From Aminobacter carboxidus (lineage in GTDB: Bacteria; Pseudomonadota; Alphaproteobacteria; Rhizobiales; Rhizobiaceae), in the NCBI RefSeq assembly GCF_014863355.1, contig NZ_JACZEP010000012.1, positions 1 to 64,000 of the forward strand: DNA of 64,000 nucleotides. Reading direction: 5' to 3'. Positions 52,836 through 61,937 of the stretch are shown piece after piece. The notes under the pieces were generated by a model that saw only the letters and a program-made list of their open reading frames with translations, did no database searches and was not told the DNA's origin. A program made the translations under genes and the position numbers. The stretch's first letter is position 1; each line of letters begins with the position of its first letter.

Positions 52836-54728
52836 TCACTTGATCCATTCGCCCATCCCGATCCCCGGATCATTCGGCGCAAAGACGCTCGCATCGCCTG
52901 TGGCGCGGACCAGACGGAACCGCGCCGAGCCGCGCAGGGCCTTCTCGATCGCGTCGAGCGAGCCCTTCGGCATCACGCCGAGATCGTCGACATAAGCCTT
53001 CTGGCTGCGCGTGATGATGATGAAGGCAGAGCCTGCCGGCACCGCTCGCAACCAGTCCCCCAACTCCGCCGCCGGATCGGCGAGAACCGCTGAAATGGAC
53101 TGCTTGCTCTCGTTGGAGATCGGCACGTAAGTGAAGTTCTCGTAGTTCATGAACTGCTCGGGATAGTTCGGGGCGCCCTCGACAAGGACCGACCCGGCCG
53201 GCGCGTTGCGGTAGAGCCATTCGGACGCCTGCACTTCGGCTTGCGAGAAGGTGTACTGACGGTCCTTGCCATTGTTGGCGAGAACGAAGGCGACCGAGAG
53301 CACGGCACCGAACGCACCGATCCCAAACCGCGCGATGGCGTCGCGCTGGGTGCCGGACCACGGGAAGAAAAGTGCCGCCGCAAAGAAGGCCAAAAACGGC
53401 AGCGCGAACAAAAAGACGCGGAAAACGATCTCGCCGCCATAGGAGGTGGCGACGATCATGAATGCGGGTGCCAGCGTCAGCACGATGGCCGGCCCGTCGC
53501 GATATCCCGCGACAAGCCTGCGCATGCCGCCCAAGACGGCTGCCAAAGCGACCGCACCGGTCAGCGCTCGCGACGCCCAGGACACCACCACCTGCCCCTC
53601 GCTGACGATGGAAGTGTCGACCAGACGCTCGCTGATCTCGTTGGTGTCGCCGAAGCGCTGGACCAGTTCGGGCAGGACCGACGCCATGTAGCCGTCGGCG
53701 TAGAACAGCAGCCATACCACTTCGACGAGGCCGGCAAAGACGACGTAGCCGAGGCTCAACTGGCCGATGACCCACAGACCGCCAAGGCCCATGAGCACGA
53801 CGATCGGCGTCAGCGGATGCGTCGCGGTGATCATCACGATCAACGCCATGGCCGCCAGCGAGGCGGCGACACGCACATATGGCGGGACGGCCAGCTTGAC
53901 CGGCGGCTGGCCGCGCGAGACGAAAGCGAAGTAGCGACCGCAAATCCTGTCAAGGCCGCGCCCCTTGGGGTCGGCCCAGGGGTGCGAGATACTGAGCGGG
54001 CCGAGGCAAAGCGCGATCAGCATGAGGTAAAACAGGAAGGCAACGCCCTGCGGCGAAAAGTAATCCTGGCCGATCCAGTTGCCGATGACGAACAGCCACA
54101 CCCCGCCCCAGACCAACCGGGGATCAGCGGTGAAGCGGCGATAGATCTGCGGCAGCACCAGCACATAGAGAAGGTTGATCGCAGGCGGCGAAAAGCGTGC
54201 GATATCAGCCAGCTGGATCGGTTTGATGTCGAACAGGTTGGCGATCGCAGCGCTGACGACGAACAGGCCGGGCCAATTGGCGTAGGCGGCAAGGAACGGC
54301 GCCTTGGGGTCGATCTGGCCGTGCCGCTGGACATAATCGACGACACCGACATGCTTCCAGGCCCAAGCGTAACGCAATTCGTCGTAGACGATCGCCGGCG
54401 TGCCGTGCAGCAAAAGCACCAGCATGACGATCATCAGCAGCGGCATGCGGGTCTCGCAGACCCCGCGCTTCAGGCTGAAGGCAAAACCGATGCCGACGGC
54501 GGCATAGGCCACCCAGACGATGCCGGGCAGGACCGAAATCAGACCGTAGTCATCGACGCCGGCTGGATCGGTGATGAAAAGGACGACCAGCCACAGGGCA
54601 AAGGCCAGGCAAAGGCAGGTCAGCGAAAGGCCGGACGACACTGTCGAGGCGCGGCCGGCTTTGGCCAAAGGCGGCAACCGCAGCGCCGGCGACAACGCAA
54701 GACTGGCTTCCCTCGTCATCACATTCAT
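52836..54728 (-). CDS. multi-spanning membrane protein, probable polysaccharide polymerase or GT-C glycosyltransferase
   Basis: A 630-residue protein with about 12 membrane segments (first: TCLCLAFALWLVVLFIT near residue 35) and a C-terminal soluble domain of about 110 residues (GSVLVEGAPNYPEQFMNYENF... to MGEWIK), probably periplasmic. The layout fits a GT-C glycosyltransferase or Wzy-type polymerase of an exopolysaccharide pathway; no single diagnostic motif decides this. ATG at 54728 has GGAGG and overlaps the flippase-kinase stop by 4 bases (ATGA). It is therefore coupled to that gene. Confidence 0.82.
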   Translation of the reverse strand: MNVMTREASLALSPALRLPPLAKAGRASTVSSGLSLTCLCLAFALWLVVLFITDPAGVDDYGLISVLPGIVWVAYAAVGIGFAFSLKRGVCETRMPLLMIVMLVLLLHGTPAIVYDELRYAWAWKHVGVVDYVQRHGQIDPKAPFLAAYANWPGLFVVSAAIANLFDIKPIQLADIARFSPPAINLLYVLVLPQIYRRFTADPRLVWGGVWLFVIGNWIGQDYFSPQGVAFLFYLMLIALCLGPLSISHPWADPKGRGLDRICGRYFAFVSRGQPPVKLAVPPYVRVAASLAAMALIVMITATHPLTPIVVLMGLGGLWVIGQLSLGYVVFAGLVEVVWLLFYADGYMASVLPELVQRFGDTNEISERLVDTSIVSEGQVVVSWASRALTGAVALAAVLGGMRRLVAGYRDGPAIVLTLAPAFMIVATSYGGEIVFRVFLFALPFLAFFAAALFFPWSGTQRDAIARFGIGAFGAVLSVAFVLANNGKDRQYTFSQAEVQASEWLYRNAPAGSVLVEGAPNYPEQFMNYENFTYVPISNESKQSISAVLADPAAELGDWLRAVPAGSAFIIITRSQKAYVDDLGVMPKGSLDAIEKALRGSARFRLVRATGDASVFAPNDPGIGMGEWIK

Positions 54729-57211
54729 ATCGCGCCTCCATCGGTGGAGACGATCCTGAGAACACGATCGACGTTCGAAGCAATCCAAAGCCGGCCGACA
54801 CTTGCATGCACAGGGCTCCGCACCCACCCGCTGACCTGATGCAACCAGACGAGGCCGACCATGGCACGGACCGCTGCGCCATCGCCACTCCAGTCATCTT
54901 TCGCATCCGACCCGATGCCAAGCCATTGCCGTTCGTCGTCGCGCCATTGCGACGTCCACAGCAGATCGGCAACGACCGCGCCGAGTGGCTCGGAGCTCAC
55001 CATCATGCGCGCGGCAATCGCCAGCACGCAGCCGTCGAAGCCCCTTGGCGCGTTGGATCGCGCATTGCCCCATTCGAGCAGGCAGGCAAGCCGGACCGCG
55101 TCACCCTCCCCGGCAGCGAAGTTGATGTTTTGCGGCAGCAGGTCGCCGTGGCACCAGCCGAGGCGCACCTGCCGGCCAATCCAGTAGCGGCGCTGCTGGG
55201 CAACGAACCGTTCGATTGCCCGTCGCCGTGTCGCAGCCAGCATCGTCGATCCACCGAGACTTGAGAGCTTGGCCGCCGGGCGCTCGACCCATTCGTGGAA
55301 CCAGACGCCGTCGATGACGCGCGTGGCCGATGTCTGGCCGTGCAACGTGGCTACGGCGTGCGCTGCCGCTTCGAGAGCCGCCTGGCGTTCGGAGGCGCCG
55401 CGCAGCAGCACCCGCCCGTCCGTCCCGGGCGCTATGGTCTCGATGCAGTCGACGGCGCCGTCGAGCCGGGTGACGGCCAGCCTTGTCGGCAGCATCGGCC
55501 ACAATGCCGTGAGACGCGGATCGGCCCGCAGCAGGTCGAGATTGTCGATCAGGCGTTCGAGATAGGCGGCAGCGACCGGATCGCGCGAACTGCGCAGAAC
55601 GGCATATGTACCTTGCGACCGAACCGGCTCGTGCCTCGCGCTGTCGTCCAGCACCGGCTCACCGAGATAGACAATTTCTGTTCCTTCAGGTCCGTGTTCG
55701 GACCTTAGCGCGTGCCAGCCCGAGGCGGCGGAACTTCCCGTCATCGCCAGGAGCGGCCGGAGCTCGGCGTCATCAGGAACTGATACCCCCTGCCTGCGGC
55801 CGAAGGGCAGAAACTGGACCGAAAGCGACTTCAACGAAGCGGCGACCGCAAGACCCCAGTCATGCATGCTGTGGCGACGGCTGGTGACAAGGGCGAGCAC
55901 ACCGACACCAAGTGTCACCACCAGCATCGCCAGCAGCCAGGCATGCGCCATGCCGATCGGCCCTTCGCTGCGCACAAGCAGGGCGCCGGCGCCGAGCGCG
56001 ATGATGAGCATGGCGAATTCGGCGGCCGCCACCGAACGCATCCAGCCCTTGGTGCGGGCGATCGACAGATAGATGGACAGGACCGCGGAGACGACGCTGG
56101 CAAGCGTAAACACGCGCAGGATCGAAGCACCTTCGGTGGCATAGGCGGCACCGAACACCGACATGATCGGATGAGCGAACACCAGCATCAGTGCGACCAG
56201 ACCGAGCAGCGGCAGCACCGACATGACCGCCGCGTCCGCCGCCAGCGAGCGCAGCCGGCCGGCGTCGCTTGCGCCTTCTGCCAGCAGCGAAAGGCCCATC
56301 GAACTGCCGACATAATAGAGCGAGGTGAAGATCGTCCAGGCAACGAAGAAGCTGGCGCTCTCGGCGGCGCCGACGAGGTTGAGCACGACCAGCGGTGTCG
56401 CCGTCCAGGCCACCATCATCGACACCGAGCCGATATAGTCCCAGCCAAAGAAGCGCGCCATGGCACGGCGGTCGATCAGATGGGCATGCCCTGATACAGC
56501 CTGGGTGCTTGGAACAAGGCGTTTGAATATCAACAGGTTGACGGCGACAACGAAGACCAGAACAGGTGCTGTCCACGACAGCGCGATGGCTTCCCATCCG
56601 AACCCGGCGAGTGCCAGCGGGATGAGCATGGCGATCTTGACGATCTGGTAGATGGTCTTAGAGACCGGCACCCAGATGGACTGGCGCAAGCCCGACAGCG
56701 CGCTGTCCTGCAGCGCAAACACCGACCAGACCGCGACGGTAGCCACGAACCACAAGATGACGCCCACACTCTCCGTCAGCACGTCCAGCTTGGGCATGAA
56801 AGCGCCGACGACCAGCAGGAAGACGCCGGCAACGACGACCGAAGCGATGACGGATGTGGCATAGGCAAACAGGATCAGCCGGCCCGCGCGCCCGCCGACC
56901 GTCGGCACGAAGCGGACCAGCAGGTTACCGAAATTGAGCTGGGCCGCGTTGGACAGGTTGACGATGGTGGCGGTGATCGCACCGCCAAGGCCTATCGCCT
57001 CCTGCGAACAGTAGCGCGCGGCGAGGAACCAGAACGCCAGCCCCAGAACGGCACTGAGGCCGCTGTTGGCGATCAGCGCATAGCCGTTTCGCATCAGCGA
57101 CGACCCCATCATCGCCGATGGAATGAGTGACCTCCAGCCACCACCACGCCTTCCACCCGCCCGTGCCGCCGCAGGCTCATGGTGCCGCAGGGTGGGCGGG
57201 TGTGCCGTCAT
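54725..57211 (-). CDS. fusion of polysaccharide flippase (Wzx/MATE-like) with APH-type kinase domain
   Basis: An 828-residue protein in two parts. Residues about 30-450 form 12-14 membrane segments of the polysaccharide flippase/MOP superfamily (SGLSAVLGLAFWFLAARYCS at the start). Residues about 490-828 are soluble and carry the aminoglycoside-phosphotransferase-like catalytic loop WCHGDLLPQN (His688, Asp690, Asn695), then LLEWGNAR, in which the usual metal-binding Asp is Glu. The flippase would export lipid-linked repeat units; the kinase could phosphorylate a sugar. It overlaps the GH16 gene start-to-stop by 4 bases and the next gene likewise. The fusion is unusual in my knowledge of these loci. 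Confidence 0.87.
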   Translation of the reverse strand: MTAHPPTLRHHEPAAARAGGRRGGGWRSLIPSAMMGSSLMRNGYALIANSGLSAVLGLAFWFLAARYCSQEAIGLGGAITATIVNLSNAAQLNFGNLLVRFVPTVGGRAGRLILFAYATSVIASVVVAGVFLLVVGAFMPKLDVLTESVGVILWFVATVAVWSVFALQDSALSGLRQSIWVPVSKTIYQIVKIAMLIPLALAGFGWEAIALSWTAPVLVFVVAVNLLIFKRLVPSTQAVSGHAHLIDRRAMARFFGWDYIGSVSMMVAWTATPLVVLNLVGAAESASFFVAWTIFTSLYYVGSSMGLSLLAEGASDAGRLRSLAADAAVMSVLPLLGLVALMLVFAHPIMSVFGAAYATEGASILRVFTLASVVSAVLSIYLSIARTKGWMRSVAAAEFAMLIIALGAGALLVRSEGPIGMAHAWLLAMLVVTLGVGVLALVTSRRHSMHDWGLAVAASLKSLSVQFLPFGRRQGVSVPDDAELRPLLAMTGSSAASGWHALRSEHGPEGTEIVYLGEPVLDDSARHEPVRSQGTYAVLRSSRDPVAAAYLERLIDNLDLLRADPRLTALWPMLPTRLAVTRLDGAVDCIETIAPGTDGRVLLRGASERQAALEAAAHAVATLHGQTSATRVIDGVWFHEWVERPAAKLSSLGGSTMLAATRRRAIERFVAQQRRYWIGRQVRLGWCHGDLLPQNINFAAGEGDAVRLACLLEWGNARSNAPRGFDGCVLAIAARMMVSSEPLGAVVADLLWTSQWRDDERQWLGIGSDAKDDWSGDGAAVRAMVGLVWLHQVSGWVRSPVHASVGRLWIASNVDRVLRIVSTDGGAI

Positions 57212-58044
57212 GGCCCGGCACGCCGCCAGACACGAACATAGTCGATCAGGAAATCGGCCGGGAATTTAGTCTTGGCGTCAGGCGAACCGGGCCAGTTGCC
57301 GCCGACGGCGAGGTTGATGAGCAGGTACATCGGTTCCTGCGAGATGCCCTCGGGCTTGGTGTAGCGCCACATCTCCTTGCCATCGAGATACCAGATGACG
57401 GCATCCTTGCTCCACTCCAGGCCATAGGCATGCCAGTCGGCGGAAAGGTCGGCCGTCTTGGCGTTCTTGCCTTCGCTCTTCCAGTCCTTCTTCTTGTCGA
57501 GATAGTGCAGGTGCATCTCGTAGACGTCGGGCGCATGGCCCAGCACTTCAAGGATGTCGATTTCCGGACGCGGCTCCTGCGTCGACGGCAACAGCCAGAT
57601 CGCCGGCCACAGCCCCTTGCCCTTCGGGATCTTGGCGCGGATTTCGAAATAGCCGTATCTGGTGGCGAAACGGTCTGCTTTGGCGCGCTCGAGATAATCG
57701 CGACCTGTCGTCACCATGCCAGACGTGTAGTCGAAGGTTCGCCCTTCATGGCCGGTCACCGTCTCCGGCCGCGCCGTCAGGCGCAAGACGCCATCGGCAA
57801 CGCTGACGTTGTCGGGCATGTACCATTGCAGTTCCTTGTTGGCGAGATTGGTACAGCCGCCCTTGTCCCACCAGTAGCAGCGGGTCCACTTGCTGCGGTC
57901 GAGCTTGGGCTGGTCGAACTCTTCGGTGAATATCCGTTCCCATTGCCCCTTGATCAGGGGAGGCTCCATACCTTGAGCCAAGGCGCTCGCATGCCCGAAC
58001 CACCAGGCGCCCGCCAGCGCCGCACCCCACAACCCCTTACCCAT
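57208..58044 (-). CDS. GH16 family glycosyl hydrolase (ExoK/ExsH-like endo-glycanase)
   Basis: A 278-residue secreted glycanase. After a signal peptide (WGAALAGAWWFGHASALAQ) the GH16 fold is clear: EEFDQPKLDRSKW, YGYFEIRAKIP, GLWPAIWLLP, and the catalytic EIDILE motif (Glu161, Asp163, Glu166). FQxLGH-type context (EVLGHAPDVYEMHLHY) follows. The family depolymerises beta-1,3/1,4 glucans or succinoglycan and, in exopolysaccharide loci, sets chain length. ATG at 58044 is chosen over TTG 58056. It overlaps the flippase-kinase gene by 4 bases, so the three genes 58044-52836 are coupled. Confidence 0.92.
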   Translation of the reverse strand: MGKGLWGAALAGAWWFGHASALAQGMEPPLIKGQWERIFTEEFDQPKLDRSKWTRCYWWDKGGCTNLANKELQWYMPDNVSVADGVLRLTARPETVTGHEGRTFDYTSGMVTTGRDYLERAKADRFATRYGYFEIRAKIPKGKGLWPAIWLLPSTQEPRPEIDILEVLGHAPDVYEMHLHYLDKKKDWKSEGKNAKTADLSADWHAYGLEWSKDAVIWYLDGKEMWRYTKPEGISQEPMYLLINLAVGGNWPGSPDAKTKFPADFLIDYVRVWRRAGP

Positions 58045-58513
58045 GCACCAACCCAATAGGCCTGATTACTCTGGCTCGTCGCTACACAGGATTGCCGGCC
58101 GTTGCCTGCGTGGTTCCGCAAAGTGGCGGTTCGCGCGCATTTGCCCGTTGCCCGGAAATCTGTCGCTTACGATCTGTTAACTAGGACGGTTGGCAGACGC
58201 CTCGTCAAGCTGTTTTGCCTACCTCGGTAAATGACACCGCGCATTCTGGGTCAAATCCAAGATCATGTTTTTGCATTTTGGACATGTCGACTTGGTTGTC
58301 GAAATAGCCGCCATCTGTCGGGAATGCTTTATTTATGCGGTCCAGACTTTGAATTGCAATGTTGGAGATAGTTCTCCATCACGGATTAATAACAAAATTG
58401 TGATAAACAATATCTTTATGGCAGTGCGGTAACCATTTCGGAACAAACAGAAATTCGAAAAGCAACGCCACGACACCAAAGGTAGTGATATCTCACAAAA
58501 CCTGCGACATTAG
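58045..58513. promoter_or_regulatory. 469-base divergent promoter region, AT-rich in the middle
   Basis: No gene is supported. The part 58370-58430 is markedly AT-rich (attaataacaaaattg, then gataaacaat at 58402-58411). The same ten bases occur at 61641-61650 ahead of the glycosyltransferases. AT-rich tracts of this kind are the usual targets of Ros/MucR-type regulators of rhizobial exopolysaccharide genes; this is inference. Confidence 0.5.
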
Positions 58514-59641
58514 GTGGAAAGCGGGAGGTTTCGGACGGACACCGATCCGACAGATTTCGGGGCACTACAGGACGCGCAAGCCACAGCACGCGCGCCAGCG
58601 GGCTTCGTCGTGCAAAGCCCAGCACCCCGCGACCTCTGGCACCGCCTCATGCTAGCCGATCCCGAAGCCCTGCCCTACCAGTCGCCGGCCTGGCTCGACA
58701 GCCTGTGCGCGCTTGGCAAGTACCAGGACGCCAGCCGTGCCTACCGCTTTCCCGGCGGACACCACTATGTGCTGCCGATGGTACGCAACAGGCGCCTGCC
58801 AGCCAGGTTGTCCATTGCCGAGTCGATGCCTTATGCGTGGGGTCGTGGCGGCGTGCTCTCGTCGCTCGCACCGAAGGTCGAGCATCTGCGCGCCATTTTC
58901 GAAGACCTGAGCGGACTGCCCTATCTCAGGATCTCGGTCCGGCCAAATCCGCGCCATGCCCATCTTTGGGCCGCGGCTGCACCTGACCACGTCACTTCAG
59001 TGCCTGGCCTCGCCCACATCCTCGACCTCGACGGCGGTTTCGACGCGGTCTGGTCGACGCGCTTCAAAAAGACGACGCGGACCCGGGTACGCAAGGCCGA
59101 GCGCAGCGGCATCGTCGTCGAGCGCGATACCACCGGCAAGCTGGTGCCGGTTTTCTACCAGCTGCTGCGCACATCCTTCGACCGCTGGGCCGACAAGCAG
59201 CACGAACCCAGGATGCTCGCGCATCTGCGTGGCCGTAGGCGCGATCCGATCGCCAAATTCAGTTCGATAGCGAGGCATTTCGGCGACGCCTGCCGCATCT
59301 GGGTCGCCTGGGTCGACGGCAAGCCGGCGGCAGCCGCCTTCGTGCTGCAATATGGCAATGTCAACGACGCACGCGGGGCGATCGACCGCCAGGCGCTTGG
59401 CAGTTCAGGCGCCAACGACCTGATCCAGAAACTTGCCATAGAAGAGGCCTGCCACAGCGGCTGCCGCTACTATCACTTCGGCGAAACCGGCGCCTCGACG
59501 TCGCTCGCGCACTACAAGCAGCGCTTTGGCGCGACCCCGCACGCCCATGCCGAATACTTCCTGGAGAAGCTGCCGATCACAGCCGTCGACGCCCGCGTGC
59601 GACACGCGGCGAAATGGACCATTGGCTTCAAGGATAGCTGA
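58514..59641 (+). CDS. FemAB/GNAT-like acyltransferase family protein
   Basis: A 375-residue protein of the FemAB/BioF2-like acetyltransferase group, with the second GNAT fold in KPAAAAFVLQYGNVNDARGAID and the DLIQKLAIEEACHSGCRYYHFGETGAS segment near residue 315. Proteins of this type are frequent in exopolysaccharide clusters, including PEP-CTERM/exosortase-associated ones, where they modify sugars. The start is uncertain: GTG 58514 is used, with only weak SD-like bases; a GGGAGG at 58523 has no start codon behind it. Confidence 0.82.
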   Translation: MESGRFRTDTDPTDFGALQDAQATARAPAGFVVQSPAPRDLWHRLMLADPEALPYQSPAWLDSLCALGKYQDASRAYRFPGGHHYVLPMVRNRRLPARLSIAESMPYAWGRGGVLSSLAPKVEHLRAIFEDLSGLPYLRISVRPNPRHAHLWAAAAPDHVTSVPGLAHILDLDGGFDAVWSTRFKKTTRTRVRKAERSGIVVERDTTGKLVPVFYQLLRTSFDRWADKQHEPRMLAHLRGRRRDPIAKFSSIARHFGDACRIWVAWVDGKPAAAAFVLQYGNVNDARGAIDRQALGSSGANDLIQKLAIEEACHSGCRYYHFGETGASTSLAHYKQRFGATPHAHAEYFLEKLPITAVDARVRHAAKWTIGFKDS

Positions 59642-59649
59642 GCCGGCGT

Positions 59650-60819
59650 TCAGCCAGGGAACGCCAGAAGCAGCATTCTTTGTGCGATCAGGTAGAAAGC
59701 TGCGGCAAGCAGCAGCACCGGAACAACTTCCAGCCAGAGCGGCCAACGCGAACGGCCCGGACGCAAGCTGGCGACCGAAACCTGCCTGATCGCCAGCGCC
59801 GCGATCGCAGATGCCGCTGCAACGAGCCCGGTCCGGTAGGTGCCGGCCGCCTCGTCGGAGCGGACTTGCCCTTCTTCGAGTTCGGCGCGCAGTTGCAACT
59901 GCCCGCCAGCGTCCACGGCATCCGGCAGCCGCAACCTAGCCGCCTTGACCGAGGGGTGAGCGAGCAGAGCCTCGCGGAAACGGTCGAGCGCCTCGGGATC
60001 GTAGGGATCGCCCTGCGTGAAGGGCTGCAGACGGTTGAGTTCCTCTTCCTTGAGGCCGACAAGGCCGCTGTAGGTGACCGCGCCAAATGTCGCTGGCGAG
60101 CCCGGATCGACAACGATCCGGACCCTCGCCAGCGCCTGCCCCGGGATCGGCGACAGCTGGCGATCCGTGACATGGACAAACGGAAAAGATGCCGTGCGGA
60201 GCCGCCACAGGACCTCGTCCTCGAGCGTTGCCAGCAGGTCGCCGCGCGCCGGTCTGCCCGCGGCCTCCATCATCTGCCGTGAAACGTCATCGCGAACCGC
60301 ATCGGTGGCAACGCCGTCGAGACCGTCGACTTCGACCATGCCGACGCGAAAAAGCGGCCCAGGCAGCGGCTTGAGGATGACCTTTTCAGGAGCGCCTGCC
60401 TCCACAGTGGACGCCGACATCTCGACCCGCGCCTCGAGATAGCCCTGGCCGCGCATCAGTTCTTCCAGCCGCAGCCGCTCGGCTTCGACGACGGGCTGCC
60501 ATCCTTGCGCCTTCCCCTCGGCGGCACGCTCAAGCTCGGTAGTATTCAGCGCCGCGCGCAACACGCCGTCGAGTGTGGCGTTTGAAGTCGTCGTCTCGAT
60601 TTCAATCACGGGAAAGTCGGCGGCAAAGCCCGAACCGACGAACAGCGACAGCATCGCCGCGCAAGCCAATGTCACGACAATGGCCGGCAAGAAACATGCG
60701 CTTCGCTGGGCGTCTCGCGTTCTCACCCGTTTTTCATACACCGCAATCGCGGGGACTGGAAATAGCCCTGGCCGACTCCGTACAGACGGCAGTTGCAAGC
60801 GTAGCTGCTGCGACAGCAT
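59650..60819 (-). CDS. POTRA-repeat protein without a beta-barrel, C-terminal membrane segments
   Basis: A 389-residue protein. A hydrophobic stretch at residues about 44-64 (FLPAIVVTLACAAMLSLFVGSGFA) is a signal or anchor. The body (about 68-320) has at least two POTRA-like repeats, such as ELMRGQGYLEARVEMS and FGAVTYSGLVGLKEEELNRLQPFTQGDPYDPEALDRFREALLAHPSV, as in Omp85 proteins. Instead of a barrel it ends with two membrane segments (TGLVAAASAIAALAIRQVSV and WLEVVPVLLLAAAFYLIAQ). The start could also lie at a downstream GTG. Its place in a polysaccharide locus suggests an envelope scaffold. Confidence 0.8.
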   Translation of the reverse strand: MLSQQLRLQLPSVRSRPGLFPVPAIAVYEKRVRTRDAQRSACFLPAIVVTLACAAMLSLFVGSGFAADFPVIEIETTTSNATLDGVLRAALNTTELERAAEGKAQGWQPVVEAERLRLEELMRGQGYLEARVEMSASTVEAGAPEKVILKPLPGPLFRVGMVEVDGLDGVATDAVRDDVSRQMMEAAGRPARGDLLATLEDEVLWRLRTASFPFVHVTDRQLSPIPGQALARVRIVVDPGSPATFGAVTYSGLVGLKEEELNRLQPFTQGDPYDPEALDRFREALLAHPSVKAARLRLPDAVDAGGQLQLRAELEEGQVRSDEAAGTYRTGLVAAASAIAALAIRQVSVASLRPGRSRWPLWLEVVPVLLLAAAFYLIAQRMLLLAFPG

Positions 60820-60852
60820 GAGCAGATCGCCTCGCAGCCGTGCAGATCGCGT

Positions 60853-61320
60853 CTATTTCTTGCCGGGATCGTCCTCGGATCCGGAGGAGGTTTCGGCTTC
60901 GTCATTGCCGATCGTGCCAATAACGAGCGATCCGCCGAGAGGCCGGCGCCGCTGCCGCGTATGGGCCACGACCTTGTCCATCTCCGCCTTGATTACGGCC
61001 AATACGGCCAGCGCCTCGTCCTCGCTACGCTTCAACTCCGGATCAGGCGTGCCGGATGCGGCTTCGGCGGCAGCCCGCGCATTACGTACGGCAAAATAGT
61101 CCTTGTAAGCCGCATCCCACCTGGTCGTCAGGACAACCCAGTCGTCGAAAGCATCGGGGGCAAGAGGAGTTTCGGGTCGCTGTGGGCTGGGCAAAATGAA
61201 ACCTCGAACAATCGGGCGCACGGAACATGTCACAGGCGCTGTGTCCGAACGCCGCTGATCGTGCTGGTGGCCCCCGCCTCCTGATTTGGGCAACCTAACA
61301 TGAACACCCCCAGCCGTCAT
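60853..61320 (-). CDS. hypothetical protein, probably helical
   Basis: A 155-residue open frame with a helical central part (WDAAYKDYFAVRNARAAAEAASG, AVLAVIKAEMDKVVAHTRQRR) and an acidic, serine-rich C terminus (EAETSSGSEDDPGKK). No family is recognised. The start is uncertain, because the first 35 residues are low-complexity and the ribosome-binding site is poor; the true start may be further in. It lies 33 bases before the POTRA-type gene on the same strand and may be co-transcribed. Confidence 0.55.
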   Translation of the reverse strand: MTAGGVHVRLPKSGGGGHQHDQRRSDTAPVTCSVRPIVRGFILPSPQRPETPLAPDAFDDWVVLTTRWDAAYKDYFAVRNARAAAEAASGTPDPELKRSEDEALAVLAVIKAEMDKVVAHTRQRRRPLGGSLVIGTIGNDEAETSSGSEDDPGKK

Positions 61321-61937
61321 TCATGCAGAGGCCTTATCTGCACACTTGCTAACAAACATCTGCATTGATGTTGCCCATGAGCCGCACCTTTCGAACGCGC
61401 CTCCGGAGCAGCAAAACTCCGCGTTTTCAACCTGATCACAATGTTGCGACTGGCTGGTGCGTTACGCCGCAAGGTGCAACCAGCACGGGCTTCGATCAGG
61501 TTTCGTGCCCGGCACGCCGGAGTTAGCCGAGGTTTCGAGTCAAAAGAATTAATATTAAAGCTCAACCTAATATGGTGGGCATCAATTGATGTATGCCCCA
61601 TGCCGGGCAATGTCCAAGGCTGATTGCCTAGTTTAATTTAGATAAACAATTATTTATCTGATAGAAGTCATCAATCCAACAGGTTCATACAAATCCACAT
61701 CTATGAATCAGCACTAATGGCGAACCTACTACATGCAGATACTACATATGGTTTACAACAAGTAAATGCATGGTATAGTTCTGATCGGCGAGTGGGGCTA
61801 ACAAGACACTTGCGTCCAGATTTTATTCGGAAACAACCTTCCTGCGAAGTTGTGTTCGGCAGGCTGCTGTTTTGCGTCCGGTGTGTTTGGTTCGCGTAGT
61901 CATTGGGTGCCGCCACCTTTGGGTTGGAGTAACCATA
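61321..61937. other. 617-base non-coding region with AT-rich dyads
   Basis: No gene is supported. The stretch 61540-61850 is AT-rich. It contains a 12-base palindrome CATCAATTGATG (61580-61591) and a dyad AGATAAA-CAATTA-TTTATCT (61640-61659). A 60-residue open frame at 61717-61899 has no ribosome-binding site and no resemblance to a protein family. The region most likely holds the promoter and operators of the glycosyltransferase genes. Confidence 0.55.
61640..61659. promoter_or_regulatory. AT-rich operator-like dyad ahead of glycosyltransferases
   Basis: Perfect 7-base arms AGATAAA and TTTATCT flank CAATTA. It is about 280 bases upstream of the first glycosyltransferase start. Its core GATAAACAAT recurs at 58402 near the GH16/FemAB divergent promoter, suggesting a shared regulator. 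Confidence 0.4.

Noticed and set aside
53241-54839. 532-codon plus-strand open frame over the membrane protein gene
   Set aside because: Composition is charged and repetitive (DDHDQRHGRQRGG style), typical of antisense frames of hydrophobic genes.
61717-61899. 60-residue plus-strand open frame in the AT-rich gap
   Set aside because: No ribosome-binding site, no recognisable family, and codon use unlike its neighbours.
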